From positions 16,172 through 80,171 of the forward strand of contig NZ_BJEG01000009.1 in assembly GCF_005405545.1 (NCBI RefSeq): a DNA stretch of 64,000 nt. Reading direction: 5' to 3'. This document shows, piece after piece, positions 34,796-44,070 of the stretch. This stretch comes from Weissella hellenica. Lineage in GTDB: Bacteria; Bacillota; Bacilli; Lactobacillales; Lactobacillaceae. The number at the start of each line of letters is the position of its first letter. The first letter of the stretch is position 1. The notes below the pieces were generated by a model that worked only from the letters and a program-made list of their open reading frames with translations, ran no database searches and was not told where the DNA came from. Both the position numbers and the translations under genes were made by a program.

Positions 34796-37495
34796 ATGGC
34801 AAAACCAACTTTACTTTTAATTGATGGTAACTCATTAGCTTTTCGGGCATTTTACGCCTTAATTAATCAAGTCGACCGATTTGTTAACCATGAAGGTCTA
34901 CATACAAATGCTTTGGTTGGTTTTAATAACCTAATTGATGGTATTGTTGATCCTTTTCAACCTGATTTGGCTTTAGTAGCCTGGGATGCTGGTAAAACAA
35001 CTTTTAGAACTGGTAAATTTGATAATTATAAGGGTAATCGTGATAAGACACCGCTAGAATTAGTTGAACAATTTGAACCATTACGAGAAATGGTTACGCT
35101 ACATGGGATAAAATCATATGAACTAGCAGATTATGAAGCAGATGATATTATTGGTACCATGGCAAGAAAAGGTGAACAAGCTGGCTATGCCGTTACAATC
35201 GTGACTGGTGATCGAGATATGACCCAACTAGTATCAAACGATGTAACCGTTTGGGTGACAAAAAAAGGTATATCTGAAATTGATCATTACACACCTGCGC
35301 TAGTAGCAGAAACTTATGATGGTCTCCAAGCTAAGCATATTATTGAAATTAAAGGGCTTCAAGGGGACACAAGTGATAATTACCCTGGGATAGCTGGAAT
35401 AGGTCCTAAAACAGCTTTAAAGTTGATTAAACAGTATAATTCAATTCCAGAAATGTACGAACACATTGATGAGATGAAAACGTCAAAGCAAAAAGAAAAA
35501 CTAATTAATGGTAAAGAAGACGCATTAATGTCACGTGATTTAGCACGGATTCGAACAGATGCGCCCGTAACAATCAGTTTAGAAGATTTGGCATATAAGG
35601 GACCAGATTATGAAAACATTATTCCCTTTTACCAACATCTTGATTTTAAAGCCCAGCTCGTGAAGCTAGCTAATCAAGGTTACACCATTCCAACAAATAA
35701 TCATTCTGAAGCAGGTACTTTTAATTTCAGTAATACCACGCTTAATATGACTAAATTAACGAATGCTAATATGGATCATGTTAGTCAATTGACCGATACT
35801 GTTGATTTTTATCTTGAATTAGATGGTGCTAACTACCATACTGCTAATCCAGTTGGTTTCGTGATTGGTAATCAAGCTAAAGGATACTTTGCAAGTCGGG
35901 ATATTGAATTATTAGTGCAAGATTCACCAATTAAAAATATTTTAGAAAACACGAATGTTGCTAAAAATGTTTTTAATGCCAAAGAATTATCTGTTAGTTT
36001 GCATCGCTTGGGCGTTACATTAACGAATGTGCAGTTCGATTTGTTGTTGGTATCTTATTTATTAGATACTAATGACAATAATGATGATTTAGGCGCATTA
36101 GCACACGATAATGATTATTATGCTGTTCAAACAGATGAAGAAGTCTATGGTAAGGGTGCTAAGTTTGCTATTCCAGAAGTTGATGCCGATTTATTTGAAC
36201 ATCTAGGACGTAAAGCAATGGCCATTGGCTTATTAGCAGAACCATTGCTTAAAAAATTAACAGATCACGCACAACTTGACTTATATCGGGATATTGAATT
36301 GCCATTAACTCAAATTTTAGCGCGAATGGAAGCGATGGGTATTACCGTTGATGCGCAACAACTATTGCAAATGGATAGTAAGTTAACAGAACGCTTGAGT
36401 GAATTAGAGCAAACCATTTATCAACAAGCCGGTCACGAGTTTAATATTCAATCACCTAAGCAACTTGGGGTCGTTTTGTTTGAGGATATGGGCTATACAC
36501 CACTTAAAAAGACGAAGACAGGGTACTCAACCAGTGTTGAAGTCTTAGAAAAGATGGGTGATGTGCCAATCGTAGCGTCAATTTTGGCTTATCGTCAGAT
36601 TGCAAAGATTAAGTCGACTTATGTTGAAGGACTACTACGGGTCGTTCACGGATCTGATTCAAAGGTGCATACACGTTACTTACAGACCTTAACCCAGACG
36701 GGGCGTTTATCATCAGTTGATCCCAACTTACAAAATATTCCAGTTCGTATTGAAGAAGGGCGTCAAATTCGTAAAGCTTTTGTGCCAAGTGAACCTGATT
36801 GGCAAATTTTAAGTGCTGATTATTCACAGATTGAATTACGTGTATTAGCACATATTACGGGAGATGCTAATTTACAAGCAGCCTTTATTAATGGTGAAGA
36901 TATTCATGCGGCTACGGCTCGTCGTATTTTCGATGTTCCTGATGATCAACCAGTTGATGGTAATATTCGTCGTCAGGCTAAAGCCGTTAACTTTGGGATT
37001 GTGTACGGTATTTCTGACTTTGGTTTGTCTAAGAATATTGGGGTTTCAAGACAACAAGCTAAGACTATTATTGAGACATATTTTGAGCAATATCCTGATG
37101 TGAAAAAGTGGTCAGAATCAATCATTGCATCAGCACGTGAAAACGGCTATGTTGAAACGATTGCTCACCGTCGCCGTTACCTGCCTGATATCAATGCAAA
37201 ACGCTTTAATGCCCGTTCCTTTGCAGAACGGACAGCGATGAATTCGCCCATCCAAGGTTCTGCAGCCGATATCATTAAAATTGCCATGATTAATGTGCAG
37301 GCAGCGATTGAAAAAGCTGGCTTGAAAGCAAACATGCTGTTACAGGTGCATGACGAATTAATTTTCGAGGTGCCCACAGATGAAATGGCTGAGTTAGAAC
37401 AATTAGTTTCAAAGACTATGGATAGTGCCGTGCAACTAGCAGTACCTTTGTTAGTGTCGACGCATATTGGTGCATCATGGTATGATGCAAAATAA
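34796..37495 (+). CDS. polA: DNA polymerase I
   Basis: 899 residues from ATG 34796 (ATG 34790 two codons upstream is equally possible). The N-terminal 5' nuclease domain has L-L-I-D-G-N-S-L-A-F-R-A-F and T-G-D-R-D-M-T-Q-L. The middle 3'-5' exonuclease-like domain (about 305-480) lacks the D-x-E motif, reading D-F-Y-L-E-L-D instead, so proofreading is probably absent as in other Gram-positive Pol I. The polymerase domain has A-D-Y-S-Q-I-E-L-R-V-L-A-H, R-R-Q-A-K-A-V-N-F-G-I-V-Y-G and V-H-D-E-L. It fills gaps in repair and lagging-strand maturation. Confidence 0.96.
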   Translation: MAKPTLLLIDGNSLAFRAFYALINQVDRFVNHEGLHTNALVGFNNLIDGIVDPFQPDLALVAWDAGKTTFRTGKFDNYKGNRDKTPLELVEQFEPLREMVTLHGIKSYELADYEADDIIGTMARKGEQAGYAVTIVTGDRDMTQLVSNDVTVWVTKKGISEIDHYTPALVAETYDGLQAKHIIEIKGLQGDTSDNYPGIAGIGPKTALKLIKQYNSIPEMYEHIDEMKTSKQKEKLINGKEDALMSRDLARIRTDAPVTISLEDLAYKGPDYENIIPFYQHLDFKAQLVKLANQGYTIPTNNHSEAGTFNFSNTTLNMTKLTNANMDHVSQLTDTVDFYLELDGANYHTANPVGFVIGNQAKGYFASRDIELLVQDSPIKNILENTNVAKNVFNAKELSVSLHRLGVTLTNVQFDLLLVSYLLDTNDNNDDLGALAHDNDYYAVQTDEEVYGKGAKFAIPEVDADLFEHLGRKAMAIGLLAEPLLKKLTDHAQLDLYRDIELPLTQILARMEAMGITVDAQQLLQMDSKLTERLSELEQTIYQQAGHEFNIQSPKQLGVVLFEDMGYTPLKKTKTGYSTSVEVLEKMGDVPIVASILAYRQIAKIKSTYVEGLLRVVHGSDSKVHTRYLQTLTQTGRLSSVDPNLQNIPVRIEEGRQIRKAFVPSEPDWQILSADYSQIELRVLAHITGDANLQAAFINGEDIHAATARRIFDVPDDQPVDGNIRRQAKAVNFGIVYGISDFGLSKNIGVSRQQAKTIIETYFEQYPDVKKWSESIIASARENGYVETIAHRRRYLPDINAKRFNARSFAERTAMNSPIQGSAADIIKIAMINVQAAIEKAGLKANMLLQVHDELIFEVPTDEMAELEQLVSKTMDSAVQLAVPLLVSTHIGASWYDAK

Positions 37496-37510
37496 ACAAA
37501 AAAGTAACTA

Positions 37511-37554
37511 AATAGGCGTTAGTTTGGCAAAAATCAAACTAACGCCTATTTTTG
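37511..37554 (+). terminator. Intrinsic terminator after polA
   Basis: AATAGGCGTTAGTTTG pairs perfectly with CAAACTAACGCCTATT, followed by a T run. Confidence 0.88.
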
Positions 37555-37567
37555 TGATAAAACACGG

Positions 37568-37756
37568 CTATCTTGGCATATTTAGTAATTTTTCAACAAG
37601 CTTGCTAATTTCCTCGCTAAATAAAATAATTGCAATTCCTAGCATGATAACGAGCATTGAAAATGAATCTAGGAAAATACCCAAAATTGTAATTAACATC
37701 CCCAAAAACATGATTAATGCAACAAGCTTATTCTTTTGTTTGAAATTATGTACCAT
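37568..37756 (-). CDS. Small two-span membrane protein, unknown function
   Basis: 62 residues from ATG 37756, after an AAGGAGTG ribosome site that lies inside the longer frame from 37780. Basic N-terminus (V-H-N-F-K-Q-K-N-K), then two hydrophobic segments of about 18 residues, then a charged tail. It is transcribed towards polA and is the first gene of the accessory block. No family recognised. Confidence 0.5.
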   Translation of the reverse strand: MVHNFKQKNKLVALIMFLGMLITILGIFLDSFSMLVIMLGIAIILFSEEISKLVEKLLNMPR

Positions 37757-37871
37757 ACGATTGTTCACTCCTTGAAACAATTAGATATATTAAATTATAC
37801 AGGTAACCTATTCAATGCTACAAATAATGATGCTCTTTCAATTTAAAAAATGAGATAATTTGTTAAATCTA

Positions 37872-37900
37872 AAGACAGATAACTCAGATTACGTTACAAT
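37872..37900 (+). promoter_or_regulatory. Promoter of the lacLM operon
   Basis: AAGACA at 37872-37877 and TACAAT at 37895-37900 with 17 bp between. The cre site at 37907-37920 begins at about the expected transcription start. Confidence 0.55.
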
Positions 37901-37906
37901 TAATAT

Positions 37907-37920
37907 TGAAAACGTTTACA
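37907..37920 (+). promoter_or_regulatory. cre site (CcpA operator) for lacLM
   Basis: TGAAAACGTTTACA matches the consensus TGWAANCGNTNWCA at every position. It overlaps or follows the start site, where CcpA binding represses, so the beta-galactosidase is expected to be under glucose repression. The match is seen; the regulation is inferred from the known CcpA system. Confidence 0.8.
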
Positions 37921-37958
37921 GATTAAAAACGTGTCTATTAATTTTAGGGGGAGCTACG

Positions 37959-39854
37959 ATGATAGCAAATTTAGAATGGTTAGATGATCCAACTGTGTTT
38001 AGAGTTGGTAAATTACCAGCTCATAGCGATCACACTGTTTATCGTTCAGCAGCAGAAGTGGCACAAAAGTCATCAAGTTTAATTAAAAGCTTAAATGGTA
38101 CTTGGCAATTTAATTTTGCGAACACACCAGCAGAACGACTACTTAACTTTGAGAAATTAGATTTTGATACTGATCAGTTTGATGATATTAAGGTACCTGG
38201 TCATATTGAATTACAAAATTACGGTCAAATTCAATATATTAATACACTTTATCCATGGGAAGGTAAAACATATCGGCGACCACCATACGCTTTAGGCCCT
38301 GATAATACATATCCGGGTGTTTTTAGCGAAGCAGAGGACAATACTGTTGGTCAATATGTTAAAACATTTACTTTACCTGACAATTTTGCCGATCAAGATG
38401 TGCATATTGAATTTGATGGCGTCGAAGAAGCGATGTATGTGTGGTTAAATGGACAGTTCGTAGGTTATTCAGAAGATAGTTTTTCACGTGCTGAATTTGA
38501 TTTGACACCATATTTGCAACCTGGTGAAAATAAACTTGCTGTTGAAGTATTTAAATACAGCACAGCAGCCTTTATTGAAGACCAGGATATGTTCCGCTTT
38601 TCAGGGATTTTCCGTAGCGTGCGTTTGATCGCTATGCCAGCAGTAGATGTTGTTGATGTGCACATTAAGCCGGTTGTTAGTGCTGATTTGCAACAAGGTG
38701 ACCTTTCAGTTTCTTTGACACTTGCAGGCGACCTAGCTGGTGCACGTGCACAATTTGTTGTTAATGATTCACAAGGGGCAGTTGTATTAGATAAGTCAGT
38801 TGATGCTGATACAACGACTTCGTTAGAACATGCGGTCTTTGATGAAATTCAGCTGTGGTCACATAAGCATCCTAATCTATATACACTAACGGTCACAATT
38901 TTTGATGCTAAGCAACAAGTCATTGCCGTTGTCCCTTATGACTTCGGTTTCCGTCGTTTAGTTAAGAATGACCAAAACCAAGTTACGTTAAATAACGTAC
39001 CATTGCATTTGAATGGGGTTAACCGTCACGAGTGGAGTCCAACTGATGGACGTAACGTCAGTTTGGCTGATATGGAAACTGACATTCAAATTTTCAGAGC
39101 ACATAACATTAATGCTGTTAGAACGTCACATTATCCAAACCAAGTGCCTTGGTATGGTATGTGTGATGAAGCTGGTGTTTATATGATGGCTGAAACTAAC
39201 CTAGAATCACACGGTTCATGGCAAAAAATGGGTGCAGTAGAGCCTTCATACAATGTCCCAGGATCAATTCCAGAGTGGTTAGATGTTGTGATGGATCGTG
39301 CAAAGTCTAATTTTGAACAATTCAAGAATCACCCATCTATTTTATTCTGGTCATTAGGAAATGAATCATACACCGGTGACAATATTGCTGCAATGGATGC
39401 ATACTTCAAGTCAGTTGATGATTCACGATTGACGCATTACGAAGGTGTCTTCCAAAACCGTGTTGACGAAGATCGTATTTCAGACGTCGAGAGTCGCATG
39501 TATGCACATCCTAAGGGAATTGCCGAGTATCTAGCCAATAATCCTAAGAAACCATACTTAAACTGCGAATATATGCATAGTATGGGTAATTCAGTAGGTG
39601 GCTTTGATGAATATGTAAAGTTATTTGATGAATTTGATACATATTTGGGCGGTTTCATTTGGGACTATATCGATCAAGCCTTGTATGTTACCGATGAAGT
39701 AACCGGTGAACAAGTCATTCGTTACGGTGGTGACTTTGATGAACGTCATTCAGATTATGAATTCTCTGGTAATGGGATTGTCTTTGCAACCCGTCAGCCT
39801 AAGCCAGCAATGCAGGAGGTAAGCTACTATTATGGACGCTACGACAACGAATAA
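37959..39854 (+). CDS. lacL: Beta-galactosidase large subunit LacL
   Basis: 631 residues from ATG 37959 (AGGGGG ribosome site). A GH2 protein: sugar-binding domain with [11 protein letters not shown], then Ig-like domain and TIM barrel with [15 protein letters not shown] (acid/base Glu) and [10 protein letters not shown] (nucleophile Glu). It ends where LacZ-type proteins continue with their C-terminal domain; that domain is supplied by LacM. Together they split lactose to glucose and galactose in the cytoplasm. It overlaps lacM by 23 bp. No lactose permease or Leloir genes are near. Confidence 0.95.
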   Translation: MIANLEWLDDPTVFRVGKLPAHSDHTVYRSAAEVAQKSSSLIKSLNGTWQFNFANTPAERLLNFEKLDFDTDQFDDIKVPGHIELQNYGQIQYINTLYPWEGKTYRRPPYALGPDNTYPGVFSEAEDNTVGQYVKTFTLPDNFADQDVHIEFDGVEEAMYVWLNGQFVGYSEDSFSRAEFDLTPYLQPGENKLAVEVFKYSTAAFIEDQDMFRFSGIFRSVRLIAMPAVDVVDVHIKPVVSADLQQGDLSVSLTLAGDLAGARAQFVVNDSQGAVVLDKSVDADTTTSLEHAVFDEIQLWSHKHPNLYTLTVTIFDAKQQVIAVVPYDFGFRRLVKNDQNQVTLNNVPLHLNGVNRHEWSPTDGRNVSLADMETDIQIFRAHNINAVRTSHYPNQVPWYGMCDEAGVYMMAETNLESHGSWQKMGAVEPSYNVPGSIPEWLDVVMDRAKSNFEQFKNHPSILFWSLGNESYTGDNIAAMDAYFKSVDDSRLTHYEGVFQNRVDEDRISDVESRMYAHPKGIAEYLANNPKKPYLNCEYMHSMGNSVGGFDEYVKLFDEFDTYLGGFIWDYIDQALYVTDEVTGEQVIRYGGDFDERHSDYEFSGNGIVFATRQPKPAMQEVSYYYGRYDNE

Positions 39855-40794
39855 ACTACAAGTCGTTTATGGTGATGGTTCGTTAGGCATCAAAGGTGCT
39901 GATTATCACTATTTGTTTAGTTATGAAAAGGGTGGCTTAGAGTCACTACAAATTGCTGGCAAAGAGTGGCTGTATCGCGTACCTAAACTAACTTTTTGGC
40001 GTGCGACAACTGACAATGACCGAGGTAGCCATTTTTCTACTAATTCAGCAATGTGGTTTGGTGCAGATATGTTCACTGAAGCAACAGATGTGATTGTTAG
40101 TGTTGATGGTGAGGAATTGGGTCAACCGATTGCACCGGATAATAATCGTTTCTCAGCAGATGAATTTGCAGATAAAGTATCATTAACGTATACATTTTTA
40201 ACCGCAACCGTGCCACAAACAACGGTTAAGGTAATTTATACTATTGCTAATGATGGTGCACTAACTGTTCATGTTGATTATACTGGTCATGAAGATTTAC
40301 CTGAATTACCAACATTGGGATTGCGCTTTGTTATGCCAACGTTAGCAGATGGTTACCGTTATGATGGTCTATCGGGGGAAACTTACCCTGATCGTATGGC
40401 TGGTGGTCGTGAAGGAACCTATGAAGTTGATGGTCTACCATTAACGCCTTATATGGTGCCACAAGAGATGGGGATGCATATGCAAACATCTCGGGTAGCA
40501 ATTGCCCGCTCAACTTCATTAAATAATGCTGATTTTTCTAAAGAAACGCAATATTTAACGTTTAAACAAACTAAAGAACTGTTCGCTTTTTCTGCTTTGC
40601 CATATTCAGCGTTTGAATTGGAAAATGCGACACATATGGAGGAATTGCCAACGCCAAGAAGAACAGTAGTCACCATTTATGGTGCTGTTCGTGGTGTCGG
40701 TGGTATTGATAGTTGGGGTACTGATGTGCAACAGCCATACCATATTGATGCAACGGCTGACCATTCATTTGAATTTGTTATTCAACCAAAATAA
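39832..40794 (+). CDS. lacM: Beta-galactosidase small subunit LacM
   Basis: 320 residues. Corresponds to the C-terminal beta-sandwich (Bgal_small_N) domain of LacZ, with [17 protein letters not shown] and the [10 protein letters not shown] segment near residue 180, and ends near [10 protein letters not shown]. It starts inside lacL (ribosome site GGAGG about 12 bases upstream), consistent with translational coupling of the two subunits. It is a natural two-gene arrangement in Leuconostoc, Weissella and lactobacilli rather than a broken lacZ. Confidence 0.95.
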   Translation: MDATTTNKLQVVYGDGSLGIKGADYHYLFSYEKGGLESLQIAGKEWLYRVPKLTFWRATTDNDRGSHFSTNSAMWFGADMFTEATDVIVSVDGEELGQPIAPDNNRFSADEFADKVSLTYTFLTATVPQTTVKVIYTIANDGALTVHVDYTGHEDLPELPTLGLRFVMPTLADGYRYDGLSGETYPDRMAGGREGTYEVDGLPLTPYMVPQEMGMHMQTSRVAIARSTSLNNADFSKETQYLTFKQTKELFAFSALPYSAFELENATHMEELPTPRRTVVTIYGAVRGVGGIDSWGTDVQQPYHIDATADHSFEFVIQPK

Positions 40795-40806
40795 ATCAAA
40801 AACGAT

Positions 40807-40846
40807 AAAAAGCTATGCTGACGGTAAAAAGTCACCATAGCTTTTT
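40807..40846 (+). terminator. Intrinsic terminator after lacM
   Basis: AAAAAGCTATG pairs with CATAGCTTTTT around a loop of about 18 bases. Confidence 0.8.
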
Positions 40847-40875
40847 GTTCTGCAAAAAAAATTCACCAAGTATCC

Positions 40876-40893
40876 TATAATATCTGTTATAAT
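40876..40893 (+). promoter_or_regulatory. -10 region of the pnuC-like gene
   Basis: Two TATAAT hexamers at 40876-40881 and 40888-40893, the second preceded by TGT as an extended -10. TTCACC at 40862 is a weak -35 at 20 bp from the second hexamer. Confidence 0.45.
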
Positions 40894-40930
40894 ATGAAAT
40901 TGTGTTCAAAGAAGAAAGAGGTAGAAGAAA

Positions 40931-41632
40931 TTGGCATATTTTGGGTGGCTTTATCGAGAAATAACATCAATTAACACAGTAGGTAGCATTATGCTGGCAT
41001 TTATTTTTGGTATACAACTGGCACTTTTCTTAAGTAATCCGTTTACATTCTTATCAGTCATTACATTATTTGCAACCTTATTAGGCTCAGCATGTACAGT
41101 TTATATGATGATTGGTAAACCTATTAATGGTTTATTAGGATTAATCAGTGCATTAGGCTATATTTATATTAATTGGCAAGCAGGGCACTATGCATCTGTT
41201 TTAGATCAAATTGTCTTTATTCTATTAATTGACTTGCCATTAATTGTAACCTGGAAGACTTGGGGTCATCGCATCGTGGATGGTGTAAAATTCCTACGTA
41301 TCCGTGGTTGGGTGATTACGCTAGTCGTTATGTTATTACTATGGGTACCTGTGATTTGGATTTATACACACCTAGGCGATACTAATCCAGTTTGGGATGC
41401 AATTGTCTTGATTATTGGGGCAACGGCTTCAATTTATGTCTTTATGGGCTATGGTGATTCATATACTCTATGGTTATTGTCAGGTGTTGTTAACATCTGC
41501 TTATGGATCTCAGCGCTCTTTGCGGGCTACTCAGCTAGTTCATTGCCAATGTTGTTAACAATGGCATTCTACTTAGTGACGGCACTATATGGTCGTTTTT
41601 GGTCAATCTGGAGCGGTAAGCAGAATAAATAA
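40931..41632 (+). CDS. PnuC-like nicotinamide riboside transporter
   Basis: 233 residues from TTG 40931, with AGAGG upstream. Seven or so hydrophobic segments. The central wording G-L-I-S-A-L-G-Y-I-Y-I-N-W followed by D-Q-I-V-F-I-L-L-I-D-L-P and W-K-T-W is the PnuC pattern for the substrate-binding region. These proteins take up nicotinamide riboside by facilitated diffusion coupled to its phosphorylation inside. No NAD gene is near to support the substrate; alternative vitamin substrates of PnuC-type carriers cannot be excluded. Confidence 0.75.
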   Translation: MAYFGWLYREITSINTVGSIMLAFIFGIQLALFLSNPFTFLSVITLFATLLGSACTVYMMIGKPINGLLGLISALGYIYINWQAGHYASVLDQIVFILLIDLPLIVTWKTWGHRIVDGVKFLRIRGWVITLVVMLLLWVPVIWIYTHLGDTNPVWDAIVLIIGATASIYVFMGYGDSYTLWLLSGVVNICLWISALFAGYSASSLPMLLTMAFYLVTALYGRFWSIWSGKQNK

Positions 41633-41673
41633 GTACACTATTAAATACCCTAAAAATTGTTATTATAAATAGT

Positions 41674-41711
41674 AAAAGCGTCTAACCCTTGGCTTGGTTA
41701 GACGCTTTTTG
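41674..41711 (+). terminator. Intrinsic terminator after the pnuC-like gene
   Basis: AAAAGCGTCTAACC pairs with GGTTAGACGCTTTTT. Confidence 0.85.
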
Positions 41712-41809
41712 TAATTAGAAATGGGACTCTATTACATAATAATGATAACACCAGAACACATGGTTTTCAATACTAATATGTAAGGCTTTTGAAATCGAAC
41801 GATATAATA

Positions 41810-41846
41810 TCACAATAAATGCAAACCATCTATTGTGATATTAAAA
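41810..41846. repeat. Inverted repeat in the pnuC-SMR intergenic region
   Basis: AATATCACAATA and TATTGTGATATT form 12-bp perfect arms around a 13-base loop, with A residues but no T run after it. Perhaps an operator or an old small-element end; unassigned. Confidence 0.4.
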
Positions 41847-41946
41847 AAACTTTAGAAAGACGTATCATTATAGATTATTTTAATATTTGGTCACTATGAT
41901 GATTATTGTAGGCGGATGAAAATCTACCTATATTTTTACTACAGGG

Positions 41947-41990
41947 TGTACCTATATTGTCAAGGGGCAATATAGGTACATTTTATTTTG
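41947..41990 (+). terminator. Hairpin terminator with a repeated 5' arm (attenuator-like) in the SMR upstream region
   Basis: TGTACCTATATTG pairs with CAATATAGGTACA and is followed by TTTTATTTT. ACCTATATT also occurs at 41926-41934, so it could compete for the 3' arm and act as antiterminator. No coding frame of note lies in 41712-42060. Confidence 0.5.
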
Positions 41991-42062
41991 CTAATTAATC
42001 AGTAAATTAAAATTTTTAATGATTATGACTCAACTTAATTTCAAGAATATGTTAAAATCGTA

Positions 42063-42154
42063 TACAATAATAGTTCTACCGGGAACTTGTCATTTAGGCA
42101 ATTATTAACTTATCATTAGGTCGTTGAAGATAAGTTAATAATTGCTTTTTATTT
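42063..42154 (+). promoter_or_regulatory. Structured leader with strong terminator before the SMR gene, candidate riboswitch (guanidine class suspected)
   Basis: A -10 TACAAT at 42063-42068 is followed by a short hairpin (GTTC-TACCGG-GAAC), an unpaired CATTTAGG, and a 17-bp perfect stem (42098-42114 with 42129-42145) ending in a T-rich run. The gene starts only 14 bases later, so transcription would stop unless the stem is prevented. SMR proteins of the Gdx type are commonly under guanidine riboswitches; the CCGGGAA loop recalls the guanidine-IV (mepA) motif, but I cannot confirm the class. Confidence 0.5.
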
Positions 42155-42167
42155 TTTGGAGGTTTGT

Positions 42168-42488
42168 ATGACTTGGTTATACCTTATTTTGGCTGGTGTT
42201 TTTGAAGTTGTTTGGTCTAGTACCATGAAACTCAGTAATGGTTTTACTAATTTATATTGGTCAGGTGCAACAGCTTTGGGCATGATCGCTAGTTTTCTTT
42301 TTTTGGCAATGGCATTAAAGCACTTACCATTAAGTTTAGCTTATCCAATTTGGACAGGAATTGGGGCAGTGGGTGCAATTATTGTTGGGGTTTTCTTTTT
42401 TGGGGATATTTTGCCACCTATAACTTGGCTTTTCATTGGCCTGCTAGTGATTGGTATTATTGGCATCAAAATAACTAGTGGTCATTAA
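42168..42488 (+). CDS. SMR-family transporter, Gdx (SugE)-like guanidinium exporter
   Basis: 106 residues from ATG 42168 (TTGGAGG before it). Four hydrophobic helices. The first helix has A-G-V-F-E-V-V-W-S-S-T-M-K-L-S, with the essential Glu followed by V-x-W, the Gdx/SugE pattern, rather than the E-V-x-x-x of Qac types. Helix 3 reads L-S-L-A-Y-P-I-W-T-G-I-G-A-V-G-A, again SugE-like. It is probably an antiporter of guanidinium and protons in the membrane. The regulated leader upstream supports a ligand-induced function. Confidence 0.8.
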   Translation: MTWLYLILAGVFEVVWSSTMKLSNGFTNLYWSGATALGMIASFLFLAMALKHLPLSLAYPIWTGIGAVGAIIVGVFFFGDILPPITWLFIGLLVIGIIGIKITSGH

Positions 42489-42511
42489 AAATTAGCATAT
42501 AGATAATCTTT

Positions 42512-42877
42512 TTAACGTATATCGATTCCTTTCATTGCCAAATTATCAATACATTCTTGATAATATGCAGTATTGTGCTCTGGATAAATCGGGACTGTAG
42601 TAGGTATTATTAATAAGGCGGTATATGGTGCTTCTTTATTACCACGATAAAATGGATTCAACCATAATGAGTTAGGTGTATAACCACGACGATGCATTTC
42701 TTGCATAACTTTTGCATGATATTGAAATAGTTCATATGGTGAATGCGTAAACACATAGTCAACAGTCCGATGTTTCTTACCCCAGCCACCACCACGTAGT
42801 GCGCAACATTCTCTATGTTGCCCTAGTAGTTGTTGTCGGGATAATTTTGAGATTAAGCTTTCATGCCATAGGCGCAT
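42512..42877 (-). CDS. Pyr_excise-like (PF03013/TIGR02328) protein
   Basis: 121 residues. The start M-R-L-W-H-E-S-L-I-S-K-L-S-R-Q-Q-L-L-G and the following G-Q-H-R-E-C-C-A-L-R-G-G-G-W-G-K-K-H are the conserved wording of a family annotated as pyrimidine-dimer DNA glycosylase (T4 endonuclease V type). Whether these bacterial members have glycosylase activity is not established. Convergent with the SMR gene. The end sequence C-I-D-N-L-A-M-K-G-I is typical of the subgroup. Confidence 0.65.
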   Translation of the reverse strand: MRLWHESLISKLSRQQLLGQHRECCALRGGGWGKKHRTVDYVFTHSPYELFQYHAKVMQEMHRRGYTPNSLWLNPFYRGNKEAPYTALLIIPTTVPIYPEHNTAYYQECIDNLAMKGIDIR

Positions 42878-43079
42878 AGTGATAACCTTTCTAAATGCGT
42901 TGAGGATACTTGTTTTATAAAGATGAGTCTTTTTTTTAATGTGTCCACCATTATACTAATAAATTGCATTAATTAGATTAAATTAGCGATATTTATTGCT
43001 AAATTCGAAATAATTATTATGATAAATTGAAATTTATTGTATCTTTCCCGTATAATGAAAGAAAAGGGAGGTATATTAC

Positions 43080-43334
43080 ATGATTGTTTTACATATTATA
43101 TTTGGAATTATGATCGTTGTGGGAGCTTTTGCAACGGCAATTTCATTTCAGGGTGACACTGATAAATTGACTAAATGGCAAAAGTTTTCATTAATTCTAA
43201 CCACATCTGCAATTGGCCTAACTGTTGTGACAGTTATTTCAGTCTATGCATCAATTTACATCGGATTACTATTATTGTTGATGTTAGCAGTATCTGAATA
43301 TTTTGCTTTTATCCGTGTTGCACGTAGTAAGTAA
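43080..43334 (+). CDS. Small membrane protein, unknown function
   Basis: 84 residues with three hydrophobic segments (about 5-20, 35-54, 57-75) and a short basic end. A GGGAGG ribosome site precedes the ATG. No family recognised. It is monocistronic between the Pyr_excise-like gene and the second SMR gene. Confidence 0.5.
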   Translation: MIVLHIIFGIMIVVGAFATAISFQGDTDKLTKWQKFSLILTTSAIGLTVVTVISVYASIYIGLLLLLMLAVSEYFAFIRVARSK

Positions 43335-43582
43335 TTATTAAAAATTTTATAGATTTGAACTAAACGAGTCAAATATTGACAGAAAGTTCATGCCATTAAC
43401 TGGTTGAAAAAATGTTGGATTAAAGCCCACTTTTTTGCCCAGTTTTATTTTTGATGACAAACTTTGGTTGATATTAGCCTGAATACAGGTGTACATAATT
43501 AAGTTTACATATAAAACAACTGGTTCTCTTGTTAAAAAGTATATGCTATGATGGTGTTAACTTTTTGTAAGGAGAATATTTA

Positions 43583-43912
43583 ATGTATGTAGGATATTTA
43601 TATTTAGCAATTGCTATTATTTCTGAGGTAATCGGCTCAAATATGGTTGTTAATACTGAGGGATTCACCAAATTGAAGCCCACTTTAATTTGTATACTAT
43701 GTTTTGGAATCGCAATTTACATGCTATCGCTTACTGTTCACTATATTCCCCTTTACATTGCTTATGCTATTTGGGGCGGGTTAGGCATTGTATTGGTGAC
43801 AATAGTTGGTGTTGTATTTTGGAAACAAAGTGTTGACATCCCCACATTAATTGGCATTTTCTTAACCGTTGCTGGTGTTGTCGTCGTTAATTTATTCGGT
43901 AAGACACATTAA
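43583..43912 (+). CDS. SMR-family multidrug efflux protein, EmrE/QacC-like
   Basis: 109 residues, four hydrophobic helices. Helix 1 has A-I-I-S-E-V-I-G-S-N with Glu14, the proton/drug-coupling residue; helix 3 has P-L-Y-I-A-Y-A-I-W-G-G-L-G-I-V, the Qac/EmrE pattern; helix 4 ends with G-V-V-V-V-N. It differs from the Gdx-like protein 1.4 kb upstream and would export lipophilic cations. An AAGGAGA ribosome site precedes the ATG. No regulator gene is adjacent. Confidence 0.85.
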   Translation: MYVGYLYLAIAIISEVIGSNMVVNTEGFTKLKPTLICILCFGIAIYMLSLTVHYIPLYIAYAIWGGLGIVLVTIVGVVFWKQSVDIPTLIGIFLTVAGVVVVNLFGKTH

Positions 43913-44070
43913 AGAATTTTATCGCATAAACAAGAGAACAAATGAATTGAATAATTATGATGTCATATTTTTTGGCAACCACCACATGGCATGGACCAGC
44001 AAAATTAATGCATCATTATTCTGGAATTGGAACTAATGAAACGTCAAACATTTAACCTAGGAGAAAATTA

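Noticed and set aside
39832..39854. Possible frameshift of a single lacZ into two frames
   Set aside because: LacL and LacM are natural separate subunits in these bacteria; the lengths, overlap and ribosome site of lacM are all normal.
41810..41846. 12-bp inverted repeat taken as a terminator
   Set aside because: No T run follows on either strand, so it is listed only as an unassigned repeat.
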